From Terrimonas pollutisoli (GTDB lineage Bacteria; Bacteroidota; Bacteroidia; Chitinophagales; Chitinophagaceae), in the NCBI RefSeq assembly GCF_029360765.1, contig NZ_JARKNA010000011.1, positions 1-64,000 on the forward strand: DNA of 64,000 nucleotides, in the 5' to 3' direction. The notes under the pieces are model-generated. The model had not been told where the DNA came from and ran no database searches. It saw nothing but the letters and a program-made list of their open reading frames with translations. Every line of letters begins with the position of its first letter. The first letter of the stretch is position 1. Positions 8,836-16,911 of this stretch are shown one piece after another. Both the position numbers and the translations under genes were made by a program.

Positions 8836-9280
8836 AGCAGCGTTTGGTATTAAAATAAAGGGACAATGACAATCAGGTAATAAAAGTTCAGCCCGAAAAC
8901 GGGACCTGGTCGAACATATGAAACTGAATTGGAGGCTACAGAAGAGATTGGATAAAATGCGGGTAAATATCAATAAAAAAAAGTAAACATGCAAAGCTTA
9001 TTTGTTGTCAATTACGCCGTTGCTGGTATTTCTCACCAGCAATCGAATTAAATTCAGTGGCAGTGATGTGAAAGAAATTCGTCCCCTTAGCTCTGAGAAA
9101 CTTGCAATTTCGCAACCTTATTCTTTCGCTTCATGCGAATTGTTGAGCAGAATTACTGACCCCTCGAACGGAGCGCAAGGCGATGCCATGAAATAACTGC
9201 TGAGGGCTAAATAATTTTTACAATAAGGTACGATGACATAGCAGGACGTTTCCGTTTCGATTTGTCGTAAATAGGCCCCA
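8836..9280. other. Intergenic, 445 bases, no recognised gene
   Basis: Short open frames exist on both strands around 9002-9318, but none shows a domain, a signal peptide or convincing composition. A small hairpin (GCTGGT/ACCAGC) lies near 9023-9041. The promoter of the giant T9SS gene presumably lies at the left end of this stretch. Confidence 0.5.
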
Positions 9281-11431
9281 TCAAAATCCTTTCGCCGGCT
9301 TAAACAGCGGCTCATCAATAAATGGCTGATTCTTTAAACGCTTGCCTGTTGCCTTAAAGATTGCATTGGCAACGGCTCCGCCGGTTGGCGGCAGGGCCGG
9401 CTCACCCAGGCCGGTGGGATCTATTCCATTATCAATAAAATGCGCTTCTATCTCCGGAACTTCTTTCATGCGGATAAGGCGATAGGCACCAAAATTATTT
9501 TGTGCCGGCGCTCCATCTTTAAAAGTTAGTTTGCCATACATCGCATGTCCGTACCCATCAACGATGCCGCCCATCACCTGCTGCAATGCCCCGCTTTTAT
9601 TAATGACCTCACCGCAATCGCACACAGCGACAATCTTTTTAACAACCGGCTTCCCCTCTTTCATTATTACATCACAAACCTGTGCCACATAAGATGAATG
9701 AGAGAAGTAAACACTGAACCCCTGTGAAACTCCTTTTTGTTTTCCCCATCCTGCTTTTTCAGCCGCCTCTTTGATCACTGTTTCCATCCTGTTGACATTA
9801 TACCAGGTCTGGCCGACAGGATTCGTTTTTGCCTTTTGCAAAAGATCTAACCTGAATTGCACGGGATCTTTTCCCGCAGTCCAGGCCACTTCATCTAAAA
9901 AGCTTTGTTCCGCAAAGGCTAAAAAATTAGTAACCGGTGCCCGCCATGCACCTGTAGTAATGAGAGAAACATGTTCGACGGTATCGATGAGCAAATTATC
10001 AACTGCGCCTGAAGGAAAATTATTTTCTCTTGTTGAGTTATTTTGATTGATACCAACACCTCTTAGTTTATAGCCAACCATATTTCCTTTATCATCCAAC
10101 GCCGCTTCAAAACGATAACGAACAGCGGGGCGGTAACTACCACCCATCATATCATCTTCCCGCGACCAAATTACCTTAACAGGCTTTTTAATCATGCTTG
10201 ATAATTCTGCGGCTTCCAATACATAATCGAATTTTAACCGTCTTCCAAAGCCGCCACCCAGCCGGGTGATCGTTACGGTAATTTTATCTTCCGGTATATT
10301 CAACAATTTTGATACAGCAGTACGGGCACTGGCCGGTGTTTGTGTAGGCCCTACTAATTCTACGACATCCTCACGTACATCAGCGAAAAAATTCATCGGT
10401 TCCATCGGGTTGTGTGGAACAAAAGGGCACTGGTATTCGCTCTTAATAATTTTAGCAGCGTTCTTAAATGCTGTTTCCACATCCCCGTCTTTCCTACGCA
10501 CGGTTGCCTTGTCACTGTTTAGCAGCGAAATAAATAACTGGTCGTGATCGGCAGAGCTTTCAGTATTGCCTTCTTTTTCGTATTCAATTTTCAATGTCTT
10601 TCTTGCCTTCATGATTTCCCAGGTGGATTTACCAATGACGGCTACATTGTTTTTGAATGTAACCACATCGATGATACCCGGCATCACTTTGGCCGCAGCC
10701 GCATCAACGGATTTTATTTTTGTGCCAAAAGCAGGTGGACGTTGTATCATGGCTAATACCATCCCTTCCCGATGAAAATCCAAACCAAAAACTCCTTTGC
10801 CGGTAATGATGTTTTTATTTTCTACATTCTTAATCGCTTTACCGATCAGTTTAAAATCTTTCCGGTCCTTGAGAGGAACATCAGCAGGCACGACCATCTT
10901 AGAAGCTTCTTCTGCCAACTCACTATAACCGAATTTATTTCCCGTTTTTTCATGTATCACAAAACCATTGCTGGCAGTGCACTCCGCTGCATCAACATTC
11001 CAGCGTTTGGCCGCAGCAGCAATTAATAAGTGCCTGGCTGTAGCACCGGCAGTGCGTAATCTTTTCCATGAATGGGGAATGGCGCCGCTTCCGCCCGTGA
11101 GCTGCCGGTCAAATTTTTTCGTATCAAGCGGAGCCTGGACGACTTTCACTTTTGTCCAGTCAGCATCCAGTTCTTCCGCCACAATCATTGGAAAAGAGGT
11201 CATGATGTTTTGACCCAACTCGGGATTGGGAGAAAATATAGTGATAGCACCATCTGTTGCAATGGACAGATAACTATTAAACTCCAGTTCACCGGCAACA
11301 TTGGCGGCATTCATAATCACAGGAGTTCCCGCTTCCGCACTGAACCAGCTAAACCCCAGCAGCAGACCGCCACCGGTCATTGAAGTTATTTTCAGAAAAT
11401 CTCTTCTGTTGGTTTTATTCAAGGTTGTCAT
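9281..11431 (-). CDS. Xanthine dehydrogenase-family molybdopterin subunit (IorB-like), copy 1
   Basis: A 716-residue homologue of isoquinoline 1-oxidoreductase beta / aldehyde dehydrogenase large subunits, which hydroxylate N-heterocycles or aldehydes at a Mo-molybdopterin centre. The N terminus has a twin-arginine signal, RRDFLK (residues 9-14), then a hydrophobic stretch, so it is exported folded. Visible family motifs are GGGFGRR (about 394-400), GAWRAP (about 496-501) and the C-terminal GLGEPALPP (about 676-684), where the Glu corresponds to the catalytic base. The [2Fe-2S] subunit lies 124 bases upstream on the same strand. A paralogue is at 20331-22502. The true substrate is unknown. 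Confidence 0.9.
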   Translation of the reverse strand: MTTLNKTNRRDFLKITSMTGGGLLLGFSWFSAEAGTPVIMNAANVAGELEFNSYLSIATDGAITIFSPNPELGQNIMTSFPMIVAEELDADWTKVKVVQAPLDTKKFDRQLTGGSGAIPHSWKRLRTAGATARHLLIAAAAKRWNVDAAECTASNGFVIHEKTGNKFGYSELAEEASKMVVPADVPLKDRKDFKLIGKAIKNVENKNIITGKGVFGLDFHREGMVLAMIQRPPAFGTKIKSVDAAAAKVMPGIIDVVTFKNNVAVIGKSTWEIMKARKTLKIEYEKEGNTESSADHDQLFISLLNSDKATVRRKDGDVETAFKNAAKIIKSEYQCPFVPHNPMEPMNFFADVREDVVELVGPTQTPASARTAVSKLLNIPEDKITVTITRLGGGFGRRLKFDYVLEAAELSSMIKKPVKVIWSREDDMMGGSYRPAVRYRFEAALDDKGNMVGYKLRGVGINQNNSTRENNFPSGAVDNLLIDTVEHVSLITTGAWRAPVTNFLAFAEQSFLDEVAWTAGKDPVQFRLDLLQKAKTNPVGQTWYNVNRMETVIKEAAEKAGWGKQKGVSQGFSVYFSHSSYVAQVCDVIMKEGKPVVKKIVAVCDCGEVINKSGALQQVMGGIVDGYGHAMYGKLTFKDGAPAQNNFGAYRLIRMKEVPEIEAHFIDNGIDPTGLGEPALPPTGGAVANAIFKATGKRLKNQPFIDEPLFKPAKGF

Positions 11432-11555
11432 GGTCTGGTGTTATTTAAATGTGACAGTTGTATCTCGTATGAGTGCTGAGTAGCCAGTTGTGAGAACGTT
11501 CTATTGGAAGTACATACTTACTATTCACCACTGACAACTCATATTTTATTGATCG

Positions 11556-12014
11556 CTATACTTTGGTGCTGGCCAATTGTACCGCTTCACGAATACGATG
11601 GTAAGCACAGCAGCGGCATATATTGCCCTGCATAGCATCGTCTATTTCCTGCGCAGTCGGTTTTGGCTTTCGTTTTAATAAAGCTGCGGCCGTCATGATC
11701 TGCCCGGCCTGGCAATAACCACATTGCGGAACATCTACTTCATCCCACGCCTGCTGCACAGGATGGTCACCGTTTTCCGACAAGCCTTCGATCGTCGTGA
11801 CTTTTGATGTCCTTACACCTGAAACAGGAAGCATACAAGCCCTCACGGCGTTGGCATCCAGAAGTACCGTGCATGCTCCGCATTGGGCAACTCCGCATCC
11901 ATACTTGGTTCCAACCAAACCGAGGTGATCCCTGAGCACCCATAAGAGCGGTGTATCGGCTGCTACATCTGCCTGGTATTTTTTTCCATTTACTTGTAAT
12001 TCGAAAATAGGCAT
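11556..12014 (-). CDS. [2Fe-2S] subunit of IorA type, copy 1
   Basis: A 152-residue ferredoxin-like small subunit of the xanthine dehydrogenase family. The N-terminal plant-type cluster uses CGVAQCGAC plus a later Cys (about 44-72). The C-terminal helical domain holds the second cluster with CGYCQAG (about 102-108) and CRCC (about 136-139); the usual form there is CRCG, so the final Gly-to-Cys change is a small oddity. I chose 12014 because the protein then starts at the family's normal position (MPIFELQVNGKK). The in-frame start at 12206 would run through a repeat element. It passes electrons from the Mo subunit (9281-11431), which is encoded next in the same direction. Confidence 0.9.
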   Translation of the reverse strand: MPIFELQVNGKKYQADVAADTPLLWVLRDHLGLVGTKYGCGVAQCGACTVLLDANAVRACMLPVSGVRTSKVTTIEGLSENGDHPVQQAWDEVDVPQCGYCQAGQIMTAAALLKRKPKPTAQEIDDAMQGNICRCCAYHRIREAVQLASTKV

Positions 12015-12459
12015 CTCGATAAATTTTGGGTGTTTGAAGTTAGTCAAAACGAATAGCTCTTTAAACAGAATTGTATAAAAGGCTAGAATTATATATAAAT
12101 ATATAGCAAGGCTGCGCCCAGGGGTTTGAAACGGCCTCAGAAAAATGGCGTTAAGAAATTTACGGAATGAAGCGTTAAGCCGAAAACGCTGCCCGGTTTT
12201 ATTCAAAAGAAGATGTACTGCATCGTGACATCAAGGCCCAAAAGCCCGGCTTTAGACTCGTTTTCGGTAGCGGAATGCAGTAAATTTTAGCCATTTTTCT
12301 GAAGCCTTGATTTTTTTGTTACTTTTTGCATCAAGGCAAAAAGTAAATAGGTATAAAGAATTGTAAGAGAGATTTCATATTAACGATTTACTGCAACGGG
12401 GTGTAAAAAATCTGTACACTACCTGATTTAACAGTTATCTGAAGTAAATTCGTGTAAAT
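12015..12459. other. Intergenic, 445 bases, divergent promoter region holding a long-hairpin repeat
   Basis: This is the spacer between the leftward iorA-like gene and the rightward moaD operon. About half of it is the long-hairpin repeat at 12133-12346. Promoters for both directions must lie here, but I find no strong match to the Bacteroidota -33/-7 consensus. Confidence 0.6.
12133..12346. repeat. Long-hairpin repeat element, copy 1
   Basis: The outer arms 12133-12163 and 12280-12306 are imperfect inverted repeats (GGCCTCAGAAAAATGGC against its complement GCCATTTTTCTGAAGCC). Inside, CCGAAAACG pairs with CGTTTTCGG. A separate tail hairpin follows, TTACTTTTTG (12319-12328) and CAAAAAGTAA (12337-12346). 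The same arms and tail recur at 14871-15089 with an unrelated middle. Confidence 0.8.
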
Positions 12460-12693
12460 ATGCAGATACGAATTTTGATATTTGGCAAATTGGCTGATAT
12501 AGTAAACACCAGCACACTTACACTTACGGGTATTGAAGATACCAATAGCCTCGTGAATGAATTGAATAAACGCTACCCCGCTCTTGCGGATTGTAAATAC
12601 ATCATGGCGGTCGATAAACAAACAATTACTACCAATACCATTTTAAAAGGAGAAAGCACTATTGCCCTTCTCCCACCCTTCTCAGGCGGATAA
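12460..12693 (+). CDS. moaD: Molybdopterin synthase small subunit MoaD
   Basis: A 77-residue ubiquitin-fold protein ending in the essential Gly-Gly (PPFSGG). That end is adenylated by MoeB and converted to a thiocarboxylate, which donates sulfur to make molybdopterin. Length, the internal hydrophobic pattern and the terminal GG all fit MoaD. It is the first gene of moaD-moeB-moaE, and its stop is 2 bases before the moeB start, so the two are probably translationally coupled. A second, more distant GG-ending ThiS/MoaD-like protein is at 26505-26777; the placement beside moeB and moaE makes this the true MoaD. Confidence 0.92.
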   Translation: MQIRILIFGKLADIVNTSTLTLTGIEDTNSLVNELNKRYPALADCKYIMAVDKQTITTNTILKGESTIALLPPFSGG

Positions 12694-12695
12694 AA

Positions 12696-13829
12696 ATGAA
12701 AGAAACTAAATCATTGGAAAGATACCAGCGCCAGGTGCTGTTAAAGGAATTTGGCGAAGCGGGACAACAAAAACTGCTAGGAGCTAAAGTAGTGGTGATT
12801 GGTGCAGGTGGCCTTGGGTGCCCGGTATTGCAATACCTGGTGGCTGCGGGTGTTGGGACCATCGGTATTGTTGATGATGATACAGTGTCGCTGACCAATC
12901 TTCACCGGCAACCCTTGTACACTGTAAAGGATATTGGCCTGTCTAAAGCGGAATTGGCAGCTTCGGGTTTGCGCCAGTTAAATCCGGACATCAATATCAT
13001 CACCTATAATCAGCGGCTAACTGTTGAAAACGCCCTGGATATCCTTGAATCATTTGACATCATCGTTGATGGTACTGATAATTTTTCGACCCGTTATATG
13101 ATCAATGATGCCTGTGTATTACTAGATAAACCTTTGGTATATGGAGCCATCTCACAGTTTGAAGGACAGGTGGCAGTTTTTAGCCCCCGTCCCCTAAAGG
13201 GGGGTATAGGTGGTGTTAACTACAGGGATCTTTTCCCAATTCCACCAAAGGAAGATGAAGTATTGAATTGTGCACAGGCAGGCGTGTTAGGCGTATTACC
13301 GGGAATTATTGGTACCATGATGGCCAATGAAACAATCAAACTGATAACCGGTATGGGCGAAGTGCTGATCAACCAATTGTTTACTTATAACGCTTTGAAC
13401 AACCAGGTTTATAAATGGAAATTAACAGCAGGAGAAAACACTGCTTCGCTAATTCCAGCAGACGAAGATGCTTTTAAGAAAATGAATTATGCGTGGCTCT
13501 GTGGTTCTGCCACCGAAGTGCCGGAAATTGATAGTAATGAATTCGATGAACTGCGGGAAAACAAGGCTGTTGACATCATCGATGTTCGGGAGTTGGACGA
13601 ATTGCCGGAAGTAAACGAGTTTTATCATCTGAGAATTCCACTGAAACAAATTGGTGAATCAACGCCTGCGATTGAAGCGGAAACGGTAGTGGTGTTTTGC
13701 CAATCGGGCATGCGGAGTAAAAAAGCTGTGACCCTCTTATCCGGTATTTTCGGTGACACTAAAAAAATATATAGCTTGAAAGGAGGCATTGTAAATTGGA
13801 AAAATCAACAGCATTCGCAACAAATATGA
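12696..13829 (+). CDS. moeB: MoeB/ThiF-type adenylyltransferase fused to rhodanese
   Basis: A 377-residue two-domain protein. Residues about 1-245 are the E1-like ThiF/MoeB fold: GAGGLGCP nucleotide loop (about 28-35), DDDTVSLTNLHRQ (about 51-63) with the Arg finger, and DGTDNFSTR (about 125-133). Residues about 280-375 are a rhodanese domain with active-site loop CQSGMRS (about 340-346). It activates the MoaD C terminus and probably delivers sulfur. The usual MoeB zinc-binding CxxC pairs are absent, with only NCAQAG remaining. Between VF and YRDLFP (residues about 162-178) there are roughly six extra residues encoded by a G/C palindrome (13182-13206); see findings. It lies between moaD and moaE. 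Confidence 0.9.
   Translation: MKETKSLERYQRQVLLKEFGEAGQQKLLGAKVVVIGAGGLGCPVLQYLVAAGVGTIGIVDDDTVSLTNLHRQPLYTVKDIGLSKAELAASGLRQLNPDINIITYNQRLTVENALDILESFDIIVDGTDNFSTRYMINDACVLLDKPLVYGAISQFEGQVAVFSPRPLKGGIGGVNYRDLFPIPPKEDEVLNCAQAGVLGVLPGIIGTMMANETIKLITGMGEVLINQLFTYNALNNQVYKWKLTAGENTASLIPADEDAFKKMNYAWLCGSATEVPEIDSNEFDELRENKAVDIIDVRELDELPEVNEFYHLRIPLKQIGESTPAIEAETVVVFCQSGMRSKKAVTLLSGIFGDTKKIYSLKGGIVNWKNQQHSQQI
13182..13206. repeat. Palindromic repeat inserted in frame in moeB
   Basis: The core CCCCTAAAGGGGG (13191-13203) is identical to intergenic 14316-14328 after moaE. Here it is translated as PRPLKGG inside the ThiF domain, where homologues have a shorter loop. Confidence 0.7.
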
Positions 13830-13847
13830 ACGATATAAAATAACCGG

Positions 13848-14291
13848 ATGAAAGATCGAAAACCAAAGAACATATTTATACAAGGGCCGGTTACGGCTGC
13901 TTTTGTAGCAGAAAGTATTCAAAAACACAGCTCACAAACGGCCATTGGCGGGCATAGTATTTTTTTAGGCCAGGTAAGGGCCGATGTAATTGATGATAAA
14001 AAAGTGATGGCAATAGATTACACCGCCTATGAAGAAATGGCCCTGGAAAAAATGCATGTGATAAGAGAAGATATTTTTTCAAAATATCAACTAACCTGTA
14101 TGCATGTGTATCATAGCCTTGGCAAAGTAGCCGCCGGAGAAATCTCCCTGTTTGTTTTCACCTCCTCTGCGCATCGCAAGGCTGCCATAGAGGCTTGCGA
14201 AGAAACGGTTGAACGATTAAAAGCAGAACTGCCTGTGTGGGGAAAAGAATTATTTGAGGACGAAACATACCAATGGAAAGAGAACCCCTGA
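13848..14291 (+). CDS. moaE: Molybdopterin synthase large subunit MoaE
   Basis: A 147-residue protein of normal MoaE length. With MoaD it converts precursor Z (cPMP) to molybdopterin by adding two dithiolene sulfurs. Family features visible are a GxxxxFLGQVR-type turn (GGHSIFLGQVRAD, about 34-46), YEEMA (about 63-67), the RL/KAELPVWGKE region (about 123-134) holding catalytic lysines, and the HRK segment (about 106-108). It begins 18 bases after moeB and is probably on the same transcript. The missing partner for the first step, MoaA, is not in this window. Confidence 0.93.
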   Translation: MKDRKPKNIFIQGPVTAAFVAESIQKHSSQTAIGGHSIFLGQVRADVIDDKKVMAIDYTAYEEMALEKMHVIREDIFSKYQLTCMHVYHSLGKVAAGEISLFVFTSSAHRKAAIEACEETVERLKAELPVWGKELFEDETYQWKENP

Positions 14292-14292
14292 T

Positions 14293-14330
14293 CCTTCGGC
14301 AAGCTCAGGAAATAACCCCTAAAGGGGGCT
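14293..14330. repeat. Dispersed repeats after moaE
   Basis: CCTTCGGCAAGCTCAGG (14293-14309) nearly matches 61543-61559. It is followed by the palindrome CCCCTAAAGGGGG (14316-14328), the same core found inside moeB. These are short multi-copy intergenic elements, and the palindrome may also act as a weak terminator for moaE. Confidence 0.65.
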
Positions 14331-14414
14331 TTGAAACCTGACAGTAGAAATGATCCTGGAAAACAGTTTGAGGTTTTAAATTAAAATGTCGTCGCACTAA
14401 AAGAATAACTCTGT

Positions 14415-14825
14415 ATGATAAAACTAGTAAGCATTATTTTGACCCTTCCCTGCATTTTTATTATCGGTAGTTCTTTTTTTCAAAGCGATGAGTTGGCTAA
14501 AAGTATTGAACGTGGTAAAGAAGTGTATGCAAGCTATTGTATGAGCTGTCATATGGAAGATGGGAAAGGCACGCCGGACATTAATCCCCCGCTTGCAAAA
14601 GCCGATTATATCAGGTCGCCTTCAAAAAACTTAATCAGGATTATTTTGGAAGGGCAGAGTGGTGAAATTGTGGTGAACAAGAAAAAGTACAACACCCCCA
14701 TGCTCCCATTTTCTTATTTAAGTGACGAACAGGTAGCCGATGTACTCAATTATGTACGTAATTCCTGGGGAAACAAGGTGGCAGGCATTATAAAACCCGC
14801 ACAGGTTAAAGCATTGCGTAATTAA
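14415..14825 (+). CDS. Monohaem cytochrome c
   Basis: A 136-residue protein with an N-terminal signal peptide (residues about 1-20, hydrophobic, ending before FFQSDE). A single haem-binding motif CMSCH (about 43-47) and a likely distal Met in PMLPF (about 94-98) mark a class I cytochrome c that works in the periplasm. It lies between moaE and moaC-moaB in the same direction. In context it may accept electrons from the exported molybdenum enzymes encoded nearby, although the enzyme at 20331 has its own cytochrome. It is separated from moaE by 123 bases with repeats and may have its own promoter. Confidence 0.88.
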   Translation: MIKLVSIILTLPCIFIIGSSFFQSDELAKSIERGKEVYASYCMSCHMEDGKGTPDINPPLAKADYIRSPSKNLIRIILEGQSGEIVVNKKKYNTPMLPFSYLSDEQVADVLNYVRNSWGNKVAGIIKPAQVKALRN

Positions 14826-15189
14826 AAACAATAGAGTACTTAATTTAAGCCACCTATAATATTGAAGACCGGCCTCGGAAAAAATGCGTTAAGAAAATTT
14901 GCCGGGAAGGCGTTAAAAAATGAAATAATTATTCTATTGCATGGCAATATCCTTAGCTCATTGTCGTTCTGGCGTCTGGCTTTGCACGACCGCTTGAGCT
15001 ATTTCATTTTAGCCTGAGAGGAAAATTTTTAGCATTTTTCTGAAGCCTTGATTTTTTTGTTACTTTTTTGTGTCAAGACAAAAAAGTAAATAGGATATTC
15101 AGGATTTATTAGACTTTGCGATCTAAGTTAGGTTATCCTAAAAAGCAATTTATAGATTAACCCTCATCAACGGAAAGTATAAATATAAC
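14826..15189. other. Intergenic, 364 bases, mostly long-hairpin repeat copy 2
   Basis: No gene is seen. The repeat at 14871-15089 fills most of it, leaving about 100 bases before moaC-moaB for a promoter. Confidence 0.6.
14871..15089. repeat. Long-hairpin repeat element, copy 2
   Basis: Outer arms 14871-14903 and 15020-15047 match those of copy 1 and pair with each other. Internal pairs include TGAAAT/ATTTCA, AGCTCA/TGAGCT and GTCGT/ACGAC. The tail hairpin is TTACTTTTTTG (15060-15070) with CAAAAAAGTAA (15079-15089). The two copies flank the moaD-moeB-moaE-cytochrome segment in direct orientation. Confidence 0.8.
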
Positions 15190-16101
15190 ATGGTTAATAT
15201 AACACACAAGTCAAATACACTCAGGCAGGCAATTGCGTCGGCAATCGTAACAGTTTCAAAGCAGGAGACCATCGACGCTATCAAAAATAAAAAAGTTCCC
15301 AAAGGCGACATCTTCGAATTTTCAAGAGCAGCAGGACTGTTAGCCATTAAAAAAACAAGTGATGTAATTCCCGACTGTCATCCGCTGCCGATTGAATATG
15401 CTGCTATCAGACATGAACTAGATGAATTGAAAATCATCATTACAGTTGAAGTGCATACTATTTATAAAACCGGTGTAGAGGTAGAAGCTATGCATGGTGC
15501 GTCCATCACAGCCTTAACTATCTATGACATGCTAAAACCCATTGACAAGGGAGTTGAAATTTCAACGATAAGATTGGAAAATAAAAAAGGCGGCAAGACT
15601 GATTTTAAAGACCAGGCTACAACTAATTTGAAAACGGCAGTCATTGTTTGTTCGGACGGCGTTTTTCATGGAAAAAAACAGGATACAAGCGGGCAAAAAA
15701 TAATCGAGAAACTGGAACGTCTCAATATGACTGCAGCTTCGTATGAAATCATTCCGGATGAATTTGAACTAATTCAAGCGAAGGTAAAACAGTTGAGTGA
15801 AGAAGCATATAACCTTATTTTGTTGACTGGTGGTACCGGGCTTTCCCCGAGAGATGTAACACCGGAAGCCATCCAGCCATTACTCGACAGGGAAATTCCG
15901 GGCATCATGGAAGCAGCACGAAGCTACGGTCAGCAACGAACGCCTTATGCTATGTTGTCAAGGGGGATTGCAGGATTTATAAAAAGCACACTGGTGATCA
16001 CCTTGCCCGGCTCTACCAAAGGCGTGGAAGAAACGATGGATGCACTGTTTCCTTATTTGCTGCATGTATTCAGGGTGGTGGAAGGAATGAGGCATAATTA
16101 A
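15190..16101 (+). CDS. moaCB: MoaC-MoaB (MogA-like) fusion protein
   Basis: A 303-residue fusion. Residues about 1-150 are MoaC (cPMP synthase): KGDIFEFSRAAG (about 37-48) with the active Lys, CHPL (about 64-67) with the active His, EVEAMHGASITALTIYDMLK (about 98-117) with the catalytic Asp and Lys, and GGKTDFK. Residues about 152-303 are MoaB/MogA, which adenylates molybdopterin: VCSDGVFHGKKQDTSG, TGGTGLSPRDVTPEAI and LPGSTKGVEE. It thus covers two steps, before and after molybdopterin synthase. Such fusions are known, but the order and context support a streamlined cofactor locus. It lies rightward, the last moa gene here, with a hairpin terminator at 16159-16182. Confidence 0.93.
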   Translation: MVNITHKSNTLRQAIASAIVTVSKQETIDAIKNKKVPKGDIFEFSRAAGLLAIKKTSDVIPDCHPLPIEYAAIRHELDELKIIITVEVHTIYKTGVEVEAMHGASITALTIYDMLKPIDKGVEISTIRLENKKGGKTDFKDQATTNLKTAVIVCSDGVFHGKKQDTSGQKIIEKLERLNMTAASYEIIPDEFELIQAKVKQLSEEAYNLILLTGGTGLSPRDVTPEAIQPLLDREIPGIMEAARSYGQQRTPYAMLSRGIAGFIKSTLVITLPGSTKGVEETMDALFPYLLHVFRVVEGMRHN

Positions 16102-16158
16102 CTACCGAAATTAAAGCCTATTGTTACGTCAGAAACAATGCTAAACATTCTGTAAAAA

Positions 16159-16182
16159 AATGCCACCCAATTGGATGGCATT
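16159..16182. terminator. Bidirectional hairpin terminator
   Basis: Arms AATGCCACCC (16159-16168) and GGATGGCATT (16173-16182) pair with one mismatch around a 4-base loop, with an A-run before and T-rich sequence after. It sits between the convergent moaC-moaB gene and the leftward small gene at 16203. Confidence 0.65.
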
Positions 16183-16202
16183 AATTCATTATGAGATAAA
16201 GT

Positions 16203-16352
16203 TTAACTTGTCTTTAGTTTGCTGATGATTTTATTGGCTGCTTTTAATTTTTCAGGGAATAATACTTTGCCTGAAAGTTTATCCAGTGACTTGGATACCT
16301 TCACTTTTACTCCAACTACCTCAGCGCCTTTCAGTTTTTTTGTTTGTTTCAT
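16203..16352 (-). CDS. Small basic protein, partner of DUF6934-type gene
   Basis: A 49-residue, lysine-rich protein starting MKQTKKLKG and ending KLKTS. The middle (KSLDKLSGKVLFPEKLKAAN) predicts amphipathic helices. It begins only 9 bases after the stop of the 152-residue gene upstream on the same strand, so the two look like one operon. I recall small genes of this kind following DUF6934 genes in other Bacteroidota, but cannot verify it here. No known domain is recognised. The tight two-gene layout is compatible with a toxin-antitoxin-like module, which is inference only. Confidence 0.55.
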   Translation of the reverse strand: MKQTKKLKGAEVVGVKVKVSKSLDKLSGKVLFPEKLKAANKIISKLKTS

Positions 16353-16361
16353 GCACTAAAA

Positions 16362-16820
16362 TTACAATTTTTTTCTTTTAACCATAAAGCCGAAATAATC
16401 TACACCTTTCCTGAATAAAACCCTTTCGAAACTGTCCATTCCTTTTAATACGCCATAAATTCGGAAATCCTTTTTCAGTTCTTCAAGATTCACTGTCAAT
16501 GCCATGCGGTAGAGCCTTGTTCTTTCGGCTGTAATGCCACAAAAGAAAATCATTTTATCAGGGTATTTTGCAGTAAACTCGTAAACAGTTGCGGCAACAG
16601 TAGCCAAAATTTTATTTCGGTCCTTATTATCATTTGTCGTCTCGTCATCAATCGAACCATCTTTATTCAGATTTCCAAAAGCAAGATTATAAATATCCTC
16701 ATTTTGTGTTTGCGCAAACTGAACCATCTTTTTTATCGTCCCCTTAGGTCCCTCACTTTCGAACTGAAATTCCAATTTATCAGAAGATGCAATTACGCTT
16801 TCATATTTTTCATATTGCAT
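16362..16820 (-). CDS. DUF6934-type protein
   Basis: A 152-residue soluble protein. It contains FESEGPKGTIKKMVQF (about 20-35), IYNLAFGN (about 43-50), KILATVAATVYEF (about 69-81) and ERTRLYRMAL (about 99-108), which correspond to the conserved blocks I associate with the DUF6934 family of Bacteroidota. There is no signal peptide and no known reaction. The following small lysine-rich gene (16203-16352) is 9 bases downstream. The pair sits between the moa genes and the fdhD operon without obvious relation to either. Confidence 0.65.
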   Translation of the reverse strand: MQYEKYESVIASSDKLEFQFESEGPKGTIKKMVQFAQTQNEDIYNLAFGNLNKDGSIDDETTNDNKDRNKILATVAATVYEFTAKYPDKMIFFCGITAERTRLYRMALTVNLEELKKDFRIYGVLKGMDSFERVLFRKGVDYFGFMVKRKKL

Positions 16821-16911
16821 GTGATAAACCTACTAATTTTTCGTCCCTTACACTGAATTTTGTGAAGCATACATTTAACGCCTATACCGCTACACCGTGC
16901 TTAACGGATCA

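Noticed and set aside
9002..9318. Overlapping short open frames on both strands after the giant T9SS gene
   Set aside because: No family motif, no signal peptide, and the frames shadow each other; left as intergenic.
12015..12206. N-terminal extension of the [2Fe-2S] subunit from a start at 12206
   Set aside because: It is translated from a repeat element and adds 64 residues not expected in the family; 12014 gives the normal start.
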